Below, one piece after another: positions 33,299-41,458 of a stretch of 47,968 nucleotides of DNA (the first letter of the stretch is position 1; the number at the start of each line of letters is the position of its first letter). The stretch is from a virus. The stretch lies in the IMG/VR virus record IMGVR_UViG_3300027719_000028, positions 1 through 47,968 of that record. One strand, written 5' to 3'. Position numbers and translations under genes: made by a program. The notes under the pieces are model-generated. The model made no database searches, was not told the origin of the DNA, and saw only the letters and a program-made list of their open reading frames with translations.

Positions 33299-33499
33299 GT
33301 GATATTATATAGTAATGATTGCATCAAGTGTAGAATTCTAAAATCTGAATTAGATGTAAATGGTTTTGAATATGAAGTTTCAAGTGACTATAGGAAATTA
33401 CTTGAAAAGAACATTAGGTCAGCACCATGTCTTGAGTTAGAAGATGGGAGTATTCTTCTGTTTGAAGAAGCCCTAGAGTATGTACAGAAAGGAAGATAA
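33299..33499 (+). CDS. Glutaredoxin-like protein
   Basis: A 66-aa protein, ILYSNDCIKCRILKSELDVN with a CxxC active site, then VSSDYRKLL, IRSAPCLELEDG (the cis-Pro region) and EEALEYVQKG. GTG start after AAGGTGGTG. It overlaps the region before nrdD and may reduce the anaerobic reductase or a partner. Confidence 0.72.
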   Translation: MILYSNDCIKCRILKSELDVNGFEYEVSSDYRKLLEKNIRSAPCLELEDGSILLFEEALEYVQKGR

Positions 33500-33500
33500 T

Positions 33501-35270
33501 ATGGAAAAACAATTATTGGATGCAAAGAAGTTAGTTGAAGATTACTTATTCGACAAAGATTGGAGAACCAAGGAAAACTCAAACGCACCCAGAAGTTTTG
33601 GGTCGTTAAATAAATATATAATAGGTGAGGTTTCCAAGAACTACTGGTTGAATGAAGTATATCCTAAGAGAATAAAACGAGCATATTTAGATGGTGAAAT
33701 GCACATCCATGATTTAGGGGCGTTGACACTATATTGTGTTGGGTATTCACTTGAAACAATTCTATTAATGGGAGTTGTTGGAGTAAGTAATATACCAGTA
33801 TCAAGTCCAGCTAAGCATTTTAAGAGTGCGTTATCACAAGTAGTTAATTTAGCTACAGTATACCAAAACGAACAAGCTGGAGCAGTTGCGTTCAATTCAG
33901 TTGATACGTTGCTTGCACCATTTATAGCTTATGATTCCCTTTCCAAAGAGGATGTTAAACAGGAATTACAGAATTTTATATTTGCATTAAACAGTAATTC
34001 TAGGATGGGGGCAGAGCCAGCATTTACAAATATAACACTAGACATAACACCATCCCCAGATATGCTGGACAAGAAGATAATAATAGGTGGTAAATATAAA
34101 CCAGAAGTATATGGTGACTTCCAAAAGGAGATGGATTTATTCAACGAATGTTTCACTGAGATAATGTTAGAGGGTGATGCCAAAGGTCAACCATTCTCAT
34201 ATCCAGTATTAACCTATAATATAGGTAAGAGGTTTGATTGGAATAATCCCAAGAATGACAAAATATTTGAAATGGCTGGTAAATTTGGATATCCGTATTT
34301 TTCAAACTTTGTAAATTCAGATATGGATGAAAGTGATATACGTTCCATGTGTTGTAGATTGAGGTTAGACCTTACTGAATTACGAAAACGTAATGGAGGA
34401 TTGTTTGGTGCTGGTGATTCTACTGGAAGTATTGGAGTAGTAACCATTAATATGCCAAGAATTGGATATGTGTCCAAAAGTGAAAAGGAGTTTTTCAAGA
34501 GATTAGATTTAGTATTGGAGTTAGCTAAAGAAAGTCTTGAATTAAAACGAACCTTCTTAAATGATATGATATTAGGTGGTGAACTATTACCAGCTTATAT
34601 GAAATATGTAAGTACCATTGATAATCATTTTAGTACGATAGGTATAATTGGGTTCAATGAAATGTGTGAAAACTTCTTAGGTAAGGATATACTGTCACAA
34701 GAAGGTAGGGATTTTTCAATAAAAGTCGGTAATTATATTCTGGATAAGATAAAGGATTTCCAAGTAGAAACTGGTCATTTATATAATTATGAAGCCTCTC
34801 CCAGTGAGTCCACTTGTTATAGACTTGCTAAGAAGGATAAAGAATTATTCCCAGATATAATAACACAGGGTAAAACAGTCCCATATTATACAAACTCATG
34901 TCACATTCCAGTGTCTAAAGTAACTACTATAAATGATATGATAGCACACCAAGAACCGTTACAGACTCAGTTTACTGGGGGATGTGTAAATCACATTTAT
35001 TTAGATGGTGCAATATCTGGAGAACAAGCTAAACATATTGTTAAAACTTGTTTAACTAAGTATAGAAATCCATATATAAGTCTATCACCAGTAAATAGAT
35101 ATTGTCCAGAACATGGATATATTGAGGATAGAGTTGAGATTTGTCCTAAGTGTGGTGAGAAGTTGGATATCATGCAACGTATAACTGGTTATTTAAGAAA
35201 AGTAGATAACTTTAATGCTGGTAAAAAGGAAGAGTTTTATGAGAGAAAACAGTTTACTGGTGAAGATTAA
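33501..35270 (+). CDS. nrdD: Anaerobic (class III) ribonucleoside-triphosphate reductase
   Basis: A 589-aa enzyme converting NTPs to dNTPs with a glycyl radical. Seen are the N-terminal barrel (INMPRIGYVSKSEKEF), PYYTNSCHIPVSK, the GGCVNHIYL segment, a C-terminal zinc site (RYCPEHGYIEDRVEICPKCG) and RITGYL carrying the radical glycine. Oxygen destroys this radical, so the host is anaerobic when infected. The ATG at 33501 follows GAAAGGAAG. An HNH gene separates it from nrdG. Confidence 0.93.
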   Translation: MEKQLLDAKKLVEDYLFDKDWRTKENSNAPRSFGSLNKYIIGEVSKNYWLNEVYPKRIKRAYLDGEMHIHDLGALTLYCVGYSLETILLMGVVGVSNIPVSSPAKHFKSALSQVVNLATVYQNEQAGAVAFNSVDTLLAPFIAYDSLSKEDVKQELQNFIFALNSNSRMGAEPAFTNITLDITPSPDMLDKKIIIGGKYKPEVYGDFQKEMDLFNECFTEIMLEGDAKGQPFSYPVLTYNIGKRFDWNNPKNDKIFEMAGKFGYPYFSNFVNSDMDESDIRSMCCRLRLDLTELRKRNGGLFGAGDSTGSIGVVTINMPRIGYVSKSEKEFFKRLDLVLELAKESLELKRTFLNDMILGGELLPAYMKYVSTIDNHFSTIGIIGFNEMCENFLGKDILSQEGRDFSIKVGNYILDKIKDFQVETGHLYNYEASPSESTCYRLAKKDKELFPDIITQGKTVPYYTNSCHIPVSKVTTINDMIAHQEPLQTQFTGGCVNHIYLDGAISGEQAKHIVKTCLTKYRNPYISLSPVNRYCPEHGYIEDRVEICPKCGEKLDIMQRITGYLRKVDNFNAGKKEEFYERKQFTGED

Positions 35271-35638
35271 TGTATGGGGAATGGATTAAAGGTTATGAAA
35301 ATAAATACTCTATCACTACTGATGGTAGAGTATTTGCTCATGATTATCATAGACAAGGTATAATAATGGAAATGAAATGTAAACTATCTAATCGTGGATA
35401 TACTAGAGTTGGATTAAGAAAAGATGGTGGTAAACAACAATTTTATAGTGTTCACAGATTAGTAGCTGAAACGTATATTGAAAATCCATTAAACTATGAC
35501 CAAGTAAATCATATTGATGGTAATAAAAACAATAATAATGTGTCTAATCTGGAGTGGTGTAATCATAGTCAAAATGTAAAACACGCATATAAAACAGGGT
35601 TGATGACACCTTGGAATAAAAAGTTGGAGGTTGTATAA
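35270..35638 (+). CDS. HNH homing endonuclease between nrdD and nrdG
   Basis: A 122-aa protein with NUMOD4-like start (YGEWIKGYENKYSITTDGRV) and HNH core (FYSVHRLVAETYI, VNHIDGNKNNNNVSNLEWCN). Its start overlaps the nrdD stop and its stop overlaps the nrdG start by one base each. The endonuclease sits in the operon without breaking either gene. Confidence 0.88.
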   Translation: MYGEWIKGYENKYSITTDGRVFAHDYHRQGIIMEMKCKLSNRGYTRVGLRKDGGKQQFYSVHRLVAETYIENPLNYDQVNHIDGNKNNNNVSNLEWCNHSQNVKHAYKTGLMTPWNKKLEVV

Positions 35639-36201
35639 TGCAGATACGTTATAAATATATAGAACATGAGAGAACTCAAGACGCACCATGGATAGGAGCA
35701 TTAATATGTGCCATAGACTGTAAATTAAAATGCAAAGGATGTTTTAATCGTGACCTCAAGAAGATGGAAACGAAGAAAGCTACTGCAACGAAAATCATTG
35801 ATGAAGTGCTGGAGAACCCATTTAATGAAGGGATTATACTCGGTGGACTAGAATGGTCAAGACAGCCAGAAGAACTCATAGAACTCGTCACAGAGGCATC
35901 TGAGAGGGGTCTAAAGGTAATGATATATACTGGACTCAATCTAGGTGAGTTTGAAATGGTTATTGGAAAGGCTTGTTGTGATAAGGTTGGAGTCAAGGAA
36001 TTACCAAAAGACTATGCTGAGAAGGACATGATGTATGCTTGCATTGGTGGAATGGTTCTTGACAATGCTATCCATGATGACTATTATATCAAAACTGGAA
36101 GATACAATGCAGATAACCTAACGTATGATAGGGTACAATTTGGTGTTAAATTAGCTTCAAGTAATCAGAATGTTATAAAAATACAGAAAACGGAGGAATA
36201 A
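35638..36201 (+). CDS. nrdG: NrdD-activating radical SAM protein
   Basis: A 187-aa protein with the radical-SAM cluster motif CKLKCKGC (CxxxCxxC, Cys28, 32, 35), GLEWSRQPEELIEL, and a C-terminal RVQFGVKLASSNQNV. It transfers an electron to S-adenosylmethionine to generate the glycyl radical on NrdD. Preceded by GGAGG inside the HNH gene end. Confidence 0.92.
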   Translation: MQIRYKYIEHERTQDAPWIGALICAIDCKLKCKGCFNRDLKKMETKKATATKIIDEVLENPFNEGIILGGLEWSRQPEELIELVTEASERGLKVMIYTGLNLGEFEMVIGKACCDKVGVKELPKDYAEKDMMYACIGGMVLDNAIHDDYYIKTGRYNADNLTYDRVQFGVKLASSNQNVIKIQKTEE

Positions 36202-36204
36202 TAT

Positions 36205-36627
36205 ATGAGAGTGAAGTTGGTGTTGGAGAACGCAAGATTACCAAAGAGGTCAAACCCTACGGATGCTGGGGCAGACTTATTCAGTCCAATAGATATAGTC
36301 ATACCAGCACATGGTTTTGGATTCATAGACCTAGGATTCCAGATGGAATTACCAGCTAATACTGCTGGATTTATAGTTGCTAGAAGTGGAATAGGCACTA
36401 AGAAGGGTATAGTACCTAGACAGTGCATTGGAACAGTAGATGAGCCTTATAGAAACAATGTAGGCATCATGGTAGAGAACAAGGGTGACGAGGACTTTCA
36501 AATTAGCATAGGTGATAGGATAGCACAACTTGTTATCGTGCCTGTACTATATGAGGAAATGGTAGAATCTGACAATCTTGATATGACACAGGATAGAATG
36601 GGTGGATTCGGTAGCACTGGTAAATAA
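36205..36627 (+). CDS. dut: dUTPase
   Basis: A 140-aa trimeric dUTP pyrophosphatase with all five motifs: DAGADLF, RSGIGTKKGI, GTVDEPYRNNVGI (motif III slightly varied from GxIDxxYRG), GDRIAQLVIVP and RMGGFGSTGK. It turns dUTP into dUMP, feeding thymidylate synthesis and keeping uracil out of DNA. Confidence 0.93.
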   Translation: MRVKLVLENARLPKRSNPTDAGADLFSPIDIVIPAHGFGFIDLGFQMELPANTAGFIVARSGIGTKKGIVPRQCIGTVDEPYRNNVGIMVENKGDEDFQISIGDRIAQLVIVPVLYEEMVESDNLDMTQDRMGGFGSTGK

Positions 36628-36629
36628 TT

Positions 36630-36656
36630 GAAGGGGTTAATTCCCCTTCTTTTTTT
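36630..36656 (+). terminator. Terminator after dut
   Basis: Perfect 7-bp stem GAAGGGG/CCCCTTC, loop TTAATT, then seven T. Confidence 0.92.
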
Positions 36657-36667
36657 ATACATTTTTA

Positions 36668-36696
36668 TTGACATGGTAGATTATACATGATATAAT
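36668..36696 (+). promoter_or_regulatory. Sigma-A promoter
   Basis: TTGACA, 17-base spacer, TATAAT, then AGTATTATAAGGTTGAAAGG, the commonest leader form here. Confidence 0.92.
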
Positions 36697-36728
36697 AGTA
36701 TTATAAGGTTGAAAGGGAGGAAAATAAA

Positions 36729-37367
36729 ATGGCAAGTATAAAACCAATGATAGAAAATTTAGAGGTTCTTTTCAAAAGCTTGAATGACGAGTATTTCAAT
36801 GGAGAGTTGCAGAAAGCAGTAATAACAATTAGCCCAGATACAACTAGAGGTGCGTATGGTTGGTGTACATCATGGAAAGCATGGCAAGAAGAAGGTTCAG
36901 ACGAGGGATACTATGAAATCAACTTGTGTGCAGAGCATACTGCAAGAGGTTACAAGGCATTAACTGAAACACTACTGCATGAAATGGTTCATCTGTATAA
37001 CCTCCAGATAGGTGTACAGGACACATCCAGAGGTGGCACATACCACAACAAGAAGTTCAAAACAATGGCTGAGTCCAAGGGTCTTATCGTTGAGCAGAGC
37101 CAGAAGTACGGATGGGCTTACACACAGCTTACTCCAGAGGTTAATGCGTTCCTTGATACTATAACTGGAATTGACTTTACACTGTTCAGAGCAAAAGTTG
37201 AAAATTCATCTTCAAAAAAGAAGTCAAGTTCAAGGAAGTACACATGCCCATTGTGTGGTAAGTCAGTAAGAGCAACAAAAGAAATAAGAATATTGTGTGG
37301 AGAGTGTTCCAGTGAGGATGAATTGGTATTGATGGAACTTGAAGCTACTGAGGAGGATGATGTATAA
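36729..37367 (+). CDS. SprT-like zinc metalloprotein
   Basis: A 212-aa protein with HEMVH at residues 84-88 (HExxH), a following THYHNKKFK-type helix (TYHNKKFKTMAES), and a C-terminal zinc ribbon (YTCPLCGKSV, LCGECS). It belongs to the SprT/Spartan family of zinc proteases linked to DNA-protein crosslink repair. A phage role near replication is likely but undefined. Confidence 0.85.
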   Translation: MASIKPMIENLEVLFKSLNDEYFNGELQKAVITISPDTTRGAYGWCTSWKAWQEEGSDEGYYEINLCAEHTARGYKALTETLLHEMVHLYNLQIGVQDTSRGGTYHNKKFKTMAESKGLIVEQSQKYGWAYTQLTPEVNAFLDTITGIDFTLFRAKVENSSSKKKSSSRKYTCPLCGKSVRATKEIRILCGECSSEDELVLMELEATEEDDV

Positions 37368-37510
37368 TGACTATATTCTTTGTGTATGATACCCAATATC
37401 AAGAGGTCTGGGGTTCTGGGTCTACTGATTTAGATGAAATGAAATTGAAATTGGATGGGTTAGTCAAAGCCTATGGTAATCATTTTAAAATTCATTCAGT
37501 TTATGTTTAA
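37367..37510 (+). CDS. Small protein after the SprT-like gene
   Basis: A 47-aa protein, MTIFFVYDTQYQEVWGSGST..., whose ATG overlaps the SprT stop and which has GAGGAGG upstream. Function unknown. Confidence 0.6.
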   Translation: MTIFFVYDTQYQEVWGSGSTDLDEMKLKLDGLVKAYGNHFKIHSVYV

Positions 37511-37518
37511 ATAAGGGG

Positions 37519-37547
37519 TTGACAGCCCCTCCTACATATGTTATAAT
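37519..37547 (+). promoter_or_regulatory. Sigma-A promoter with inverted repeat around -35
   Basis: TTGACA, 17-base spacer, TATAAT, extended TGT. The -35 lies between AGGGG and CCCCT (37514-37530). Confidence 0.9.
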
Positions 37548-37579
37548 AAATTATAGAGTTGATTAAGGGAGGTTATATT

Positions 37580-37864
37580 ATGTCAAAGTATCATTGTTTA
37601 GATTGTAATAAGGTATTCAGCAAAGCTGGTCAGAGGGATGAAGGAATAGGTCACTATGAGTTTTGGGGAAGTTGTGGGTGTGATATACAGATGGTTAACT
37701 GCTGTCCAGAATGTGGTGGTGATTATGAGGAAGTTGTAGAGGCTTTTAATTGTCCAGAATGTGGATGGGTTGGATTCGATGATGTCTGTCAAGATTGTGG
37801 ACATGAACTAGTTGACATGGTTTGGTTGGGTGAAGAAAACGATATATATGAGAGGGAGTGTTGA
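37580..37864 (+). CDS. Multi-zinc-ribbon protein
   Basis: A 94-aa protein with many Cys pairs: CLDCNK, CGCD, CCPECG, NCPECGWVG and CQDCGHEL. This gives two or three zinc sites. It starts at ATG 37580 after GGGAGG. Such rubredoxin/zinc-ribbon proteins act as protein or nucleic acid adaptors; specific function unknown. Confidence 0.65.
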   Translation: MSKYHCLDCNKVFSKAGQRDEGIGHYEFWGSCGCDIQMVNCCPECGGDYEEVVEAFNCPECGWVGFDDVCQDCGHELVDMVWLGEENDIYEREC

Positions 37865-37865
37865 T

Positions 37866-38069
37866 ATGGGACGTAGACCAAAAGAGGATTTATCATATTT
37901 TACAAATGATGCTGGTGAAATACAGTACAATAAACATTGTATGGAATGTCCATATCCATGTAAACAATCATTTAGAGCAGTTATAAGCTGTCCAAGATAT
38001 GATGTTTGTAAGAAAAGTTTAAGAAAACCAAGAAAAAGTGTTGACAAAGTATCCCCTCGCATGGTATAA
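37866..38069 (+). CDS. Small Cys-rich basic protein
   Basis: A 67-aa protein with HCMECPYPCKQ and SCPRYDVCKKS, five or six Cys, and a basic tail. GGGAG lies 8 bases upstream. Its 3' end contains the next promoter's -35 and -10. Confidence 0.6.
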   Translation: MGRRPKEDLSYFTNDAGEIQYNKHCMECPYPCKQSFRAVISCPRYDVCKKSLRKPRKSVDKVSPRMV

Positions 38070-38070
38070 T
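38041..38070 (+). promoter_or_regulatory. Promoter inside the preceding gene's end
   Basis: TTGACA, 18-base spacer, TATAAT. Confidence 0.85.
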
Positions 38071-38097
38071 TAGTTATAAGGTTAAGGGAGGTAATGT

Positions 38098-38271
38098 ATG
38101 AAAGAAATTAAAGTCGGTACAATAAGTGGTATAGAACTACTTATGCACAGAAAAGGTAAATTCAATCGAACTCAAGATGATGTTAAAAGAGGTGTTGGAG
38201 TTTACACACCACTTAAACATAAAAAGAAAACCAAACAAAAATTAAAAAATGAAATTAGGGGGGTTTATTAA
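38098..38271 (+). CDS. Small basic protein
   Basis: A 57-aa protein, MKEIKVGTISGIELLMHRKG..., with a Lys-rich C-terminus (KHKKKTKQKLKN). GGGAGG lies upstream; the stop overlaps the next ATG. Likely nucleic-acid contacting by charge only; no family seen. Confidence 0.6.
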   Translation: MKEIKVGTISGIELLMHRKGKFNRTQDDVKRGVGVYTPLKHKKKTKQKLKNEIRGVY

Positions 38272-39629
38272 TGAGTAACTTCAAGATAGGTGATAAGGTA
38301 ATAGGTGTAACATCGATAGCATCGTATAATGGATTCACAGGAACAGTTGTGGGTGATGATGGTACTGAGGAATGTAACTTACTGGTAGATTTCGAGGGTT
38401 GGCATGGTGGTCATGATGGACATGGTGTAGCTAAACTTACACATAGTGTAGATGGTTGCTACTTTGTATATGACCATCATATAGAAAAAATAGAGGAGGA
38501 TATAAAAGTGGGAATTAAAGTTGGAGACATTGTAGAAGTAGTAAATACTGGAGCAACTTACGATACTTATAAAGATTGGTACGATACTCATTTAGCCGAT
38601 AAAGGATGGTTTATGAATGACGCTTCACCAGATAAAGAAAGGTTTTATGAAGTGGTTGCGATTGCCCCACATTCATTAAAATATGCAGATAGTGAACTTA
38701 TTTATGGTATATCGGATTTGTCAGTGGACGACCCACAAGTATTCATAATTGGGTATTATGGTATTAACTTAGTAGAGTCTAAAAAAGAAGAAATAAAGGA
38801 GGAAGTTGTTATGGAATTTAGAGTTGGGGATAGAGTTAAAGGGATAAATGGTTGTATTGGTAATAGAATAGGAATAGTTCGGGCAATTGATGAGATAACT
38901 TGTTTAGTTCAGTTTGCTGAGGATTTTGATGGGCACAATGCCTCTGGTACACATCCAGAATTAGAATTGTCTGGTATGAACAGCTGGAACTGTATGAAGG
39001 GTGAATTAAAGATACTATCAAGAGAAGTTAAGATATATGAAGTTGGTGACTTTGTAAAGTGCATTGATATCACCGAAGAAAACCATGAGAGGCTTATAAG
39101 AGGTACTGTATACACTGTTGCGGGTGTGTCAGTATTCGATGGCAACATAGTATATGCTGTCAAGGATTCAAGTGGTAACTTATTCCACACAATGGATAGG
39201 TTTGAAAAGGTAGGACAGTCTGATGTTGAGCCAGAAATTGGTTGGATAAGATGTGATGTTGGTGTTGAAGGTACTGAAAAGAAACAGATGACATGTGGTG
39301 CTGGATTCACTGCTCTCGACTTTGAACCAACAAATGCTGAGAGATTCTATATGGTAATGGATGAAATGCTCACTACCTACACAGCTAAGAACTCAGACTA
39401 TGGTAATTCGTTTGAGAAGACATTTGAGGACTATGGAATGACTAGCATAGCTGTTAGACTTAGCGACAAGTACCTTAGACTTAGACAGCTTACTATGACT
39501 GGTATGGCAGAGGTCAAGGGTGAATCAGTAAGAGATACCCTTCTGGATATGGCAAACTACTCAATCATGGCAATAATGGAAATGGATAAGAGGGTTGGTG
39601 TTCCAGTACCTTCACATGGAGGTAAATAA
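38271..39629 (+). CDS. SH3-like repeats fused to a DUF1599 nucleotide-modification domain
   Basis: A 452-aa protein. Four modules begin FKIGDKVIGV (3), KVGDIVEVV (about 84), FRVGDRVKGI (about 185) and YEVGDFVKCI (about 262). The C-terminal ~100 residues (ERFYMVMDEMLTTYTAKNSD, YGNSFEKTFEDYG, AVRLSDKYLRLRQL, RDTLLDMANYSIMAIMEMD) match DUF1599, a MazG-like family linked to modified nucleotides. Inferred role: handling a nucleotide, with SH3-like parts as adaptors. Confidence 0.72.
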   Translation: MSNFKIGDKVIGVTSIASYNGFTGTVVGDDGTEECNLLVDFEGWHGGHDGHGVAKLTHSVDGCYFVYDHHIEKIEEDIKVGIKVGDIVEVVNTGATYDTYKDWYDTHLADKGWFMNDASPDKERFYEVVAIAPHSLKYADSELIYGISDLSVDDPQVFIIGYYGINLVESKKEEIKEEVVMEFRVGDRVKGINGCIGNRIGIVRAIDEITCLVQFAEDFDGHNASGTHPELELSGMNSWNCMKGELKILSREVKIYEVGDFVKCIDITEENHERLIRGTVYTVAGVSVFDGNIVYAVKDSSGNLFHTMDRFEKVGQSDVEPEIGWIRCDVGVEGTEKKQMTCGAGFTALDFEPTNAERFYMVMDEMLTTYTAKNSDYGNSFEKTFEDYGMTSIAVRLSDKYLRLRQLTMTGMAEVKGESVRDTLLDMANYSIMAIMEMDKRVGVPVPSHGGK

Positions 39630-39630
39630 T

Positions 39631-39735
39631 ATGTTTTTGAAAGTTATCTTTCACTTATTCATGATTGGAATTACAGGCGGATTATGGATATGGATTATGT
39701 TGATAATGTTGTTCGTAAAATTGATGAGGGGGTAG
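39631..39735 (+). CDS. Small membrane peptide
   Basis: A 34-aa peptide, MFLKVIFHLFMIGITGGLWI..., one membrane helix, close after the preceding stop. Translation is likely but start context is modest (GGAGG 9 bases upstream). Confidence 0.5.
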   Translation: MFLKVIFHLFMIGITGGLWIWIMLIMLFVKLMRG

Positions 39736-39739
39736 TCAA

Positions 39740-39955
39740 ATGGAAATGTTTATTGAGAGGTTAATAGAACAGGGTAAGTTGCTGGAGGTGGCTATAGATG
39801 CTCTAACGAGCAGTATGGAGGAGTTTGCTGAACTTGCCAAGATTGGTCTAGAAAATCCAGATATAGATAGGAAAGCTGTTGCTGATGTAATTGACAACCA
39901 TGAAGTATTCATAAGAATTAATGAGAAGTTTGAAAAGCTGGAGGAAATCATTTAA
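39740..39955 (+). CDS. Small helical acidic protein
   Basis: A 71-aa protein, MEMFIERLIEQGKLLEVAID..., entirely helical and acidic. GAGGGGG precedes the ATG. Function unknown; it could dimerise by coiled coil. Confidence 0.6.
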   Translation: MEMFIERLIEQGKLLEVAIDALTSSMEEFAELAKIGLENPDIDRKAVADVIDNHEVFIRINEKFEKLEEII

Positions 39956-39974
39956 CCAGAAGGAGGTGATTTCA

Positions 39975-40019
39975 ATGGGATGTGGAGCAAAGAAAACTAA
40001 GAAAAAGAAGAAAAAGTAG
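39975..40019 (+). CDS. 14-residue polylysine micropeptide
   Basis: MGCGAKKTKKKKKK. It has an almost perfect ribosome-binding sequence (AAGGAGGTGATTTCA) 5-8 bases before the ATG, and its stop is directly followed by the next promoter. The strong initiation signal supports real translation; the function is unknown. Confidence 0.5.
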   Translation: MGCGAKKTKKKKKK

Positions 40020-40048
40020 TTGACAGTCATCCTTGGCTATGGTATAAT
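40020..40048 (+). promoter_or_regulatory. Sigma-A promoter
   Basis: TTGACA, 17-base spacer, TATAAT, then TATATTATAG. Confidence 0.9.
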
Positions 40049-40095
40049 TATATTATAGTCAAGGAAATACATTAAATAAAGGGAGGATGTTGGTT

Positions 40096-40215
40096 ATGGA
40101 AAGAATTGAAGAAATGATGGGTGAGTATTTAACTCCAATGATTGACTTGATAAGTGAGTTCATAGTACCAGATACAAATGGATTTGAATATATGGTAGAG
40201 GAGGTTGAGTTTTAA
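40096..40215 (+). CDS. Small acidic protein
   Basis: A 39-aa protein, MERIEEMMGEYLTPMIDLIS..., acidic. GGGAGGATG lies upstream. The stop overlaps the next start by one base. Confidence 0.55.
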   Translation: MERIEEMMGEYLTPMIDLISEFIVPDTNGFEYMVEEVEF

Positions 40216-40376
40216 TGGTAGAAAAACATGTAGTAATAAGAGCATTGAATGATATTAAAACAGTTTGCAAATTAAGCAACTGTTCAGAATGCCCATTCTC
40301 TAATATTGTAAATAATATACCAACATATTGTCCATTTGATGATGTTCCAGAAGATTGGGAAATAGATGAGTTGTAA
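40215..40376 (+). CDS. Small Cys-containing protein
   Basis: A 53-aa protein with VCKLSNCSECPFSN and YCPFDD, a possible four-Cys site. AGAGGAGG is just before the start. Overlaps the next gene by 11 bases. Confidence 0.58.
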   Translation: MVEKHVVIRALNDIKTVCKLSNCSECPFSNIVNNIPTYCPFDDVPEDWEIDEL

Positions 40377-40584
40377 AAAATGTGCAAGTTGTGTTTGTAC
40401 TTCTTGCAGAAATAGAGTTATTGGAACATGTGACAAGTGTTTTGATTGTGGTACTGGCTCATATAAAATTCCAAGAAAGCCATTGACAAGCTGTGAAAAG
40501 CATGTTATAATTATATTAAAGGATAAGAAAGGGAGGAAAAATAATGGAAAGAGAAATAGCAAAGCATTACTGTATGAGGTGTAA
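40366..40584 (+). CDS. Cys-cluster protein
   Basis: A 72-aa protein with nine to ten Cys in the first 45 residues (CKKCASCVCTSC, TCDKCFDCG, SCEK). The tail is basic. A full promoter lies in its last third, and it overlaps the next gene by 41 bases, so its C-terminal part could be fortuitous. Confidence 0.52.
   Translation: MSCKKCASCVCTSCRNRVIGTCDKCFDCGTGSYKIPRKPLTSCEKHVIIILKDKKGRKNNGKRNSKALLYEV
40483..40511 (+). promoter_or_regulatory. Sigma-A promoter inside the Cys-cluster gene
   Basis: TTGACA, 17-base spacer, TATAAT, extended TGT. Confidence 0.88.
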
Positions 40585-40672
40585 ATATGAGTCATTCTGT
40601 GAAAGAGGTTCTGAGAGGGTTGCTAAAGTCGAGGAAATACTGTTGGAATCGGCTAAGGAATATGTTAAATAG
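40544..40672 (+). CDS. Small Cys-containing protein
   Basis: A 42-aa protein, MEREIAKHYCMRCKYESFCE..., with CMRC and one more Cys, then a helix. GGGAGG is 8 bases upstream and the promoter just before it supports expression. Confidence 0.6.
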   Translation: MEREIAKHYCMRCKYESFCERGSERVAKVEEILLESAKEYVK

Positions 40673-40675
40673 GGG

Positions 40676-40704
40676 TTGACAAACCCCTCTACATACTGTA
40701 TAAT
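40676..40704 (+). promoter_or_regulatory. Sigma-A promoter with inverted repeat around -35
   Basis: TTGACA, 17-base spacer, TATAAT. The -35 lies between AGGGG (40671) and CCCCT (40684-40688). Confidence 0.9.
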
Positions 40705-40737
40705 AGTATTATAAGGTAGAAAAAAGGAGTGATTGAA

Positions 40738-40914
40738 ATGGAAGTATGTATTGGAGGAGTATGGAAACCGTTAGTTGATATCACAGAGCATGACATTGTT
40801 ATACCAGAAGGTGGTATGAATGTCCACAGACCTATGTTCCAAGAATTGAAGTTTAGATTTCAAAACGAGGATGAAGAATGGGTATACTTTAGATTAGTTA
40901 AGGGGGAAAAGTAA
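40738..40914 (+). CDS. Hypothetical protein
   Basis: A 58-aa protein, MEVCIGGVWKPLVDITEHDI..., beta-rich. AAAGGAG lies upstream of ATG 40738; a GTG three codons earlier is possible. The stop overlaps the next start. Confidence 0.62.
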   Translation: MEVCIGGVWKPLVDITEHDIVIPEGGMNVHRPMFQELKFRFQNEDEEWVYFRLVKGEK

Positions 40915-41138
40915 TGAACATGTTAACTGTATTGACCCAGAATGGCATGGATGTAATTGGTAGCACATCGTTTGTATCGGTAACAGGGGGCTATGTAAGG
41001 GCATGGATAGACGAGGGATGGTATGATGTTGCTAAGTATGATACAGTAGAGGATGCCTCAATCGTTGTTCGTAGGATGTTTAGTGTAATGCAGAATGGTG
41101 GTAAAGTATTTATGATGCCACAAAAGGGTGAGGTGTAA
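40914..41138 (+). CDS. Hypothetical protein
   Basis: A 74-aa protein, MNMLTVLTQNGMDVIGSTSF, with YVRAWIDEGWYDVAKYDTVE. The ATG overlaps the upstream stop and follows GGGGGA. Function unknown. Confidence 0.62.
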   Translation: MNMLTVLTQNGMDVIGSTSFVSVTGGYVRAWIDEGWYDVAKYDTVEDASIVVRRMFSVMQNGGKVFMMPQKGEV

Positions 41139-41139
41139 T

Positions 41140-41409
41140 ATGTCAAAATTCAGAATCAAAATCAAATGCGATTTAGAAACACATGAAAGAATCATTAAAA
41201 TAATGGAGTGTCCATTCCTTAGAATAAAAGAAATAGACTGCATTGGATTCACTTGTGAAAACTGCAAGAGGACGTTCATAGTGTGGGATGTAAATGACAT
41301 AAATCCAACTGTTCCAGTAATAAAAGTTAGAGGTAACTTAGAAAAGATTGAGGATGCCAGAGTGCTGTTTGCTAAACTGGGTTATTTAATCAAAGAGGAA
41401 ATAGTGTAA
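41140..41409 (+). CDS. Small protein with CxxC pairs
   Basis: An 89-aa protein, MSKFRIKIKCDLETHERIIK, with CPFLRIKEIDC and CENCKRTF. GAGGTG lies before ATG 41140. A zinc site is possible. Confidence 0.6.
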   Translation: MSKFRIKIKCDLETHERIIKIMECPFLRIKEIDCIGFTCENCKRTFIVWDVNDINPTVPVIKVRGNLEKIEDARVLFAKLGYLIKEEIV

Positions 41410-41440
41410 ACTGTACTACTTTTAAAAATAAACTGTACTA
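41408..41440. promoter_or_regulatory. Paired direct repeat AAACTGTACTA
   Basis: AAACTGTACTA occurs at 41408-41418 and 41430-41440, start-to-start 22 bases (two helical turns), just before the next gene's ribosome site. Operator-like. Confidence 0.45.
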
Positions 41441-41458
41441 ATTTAGGAGGATGTTAAT

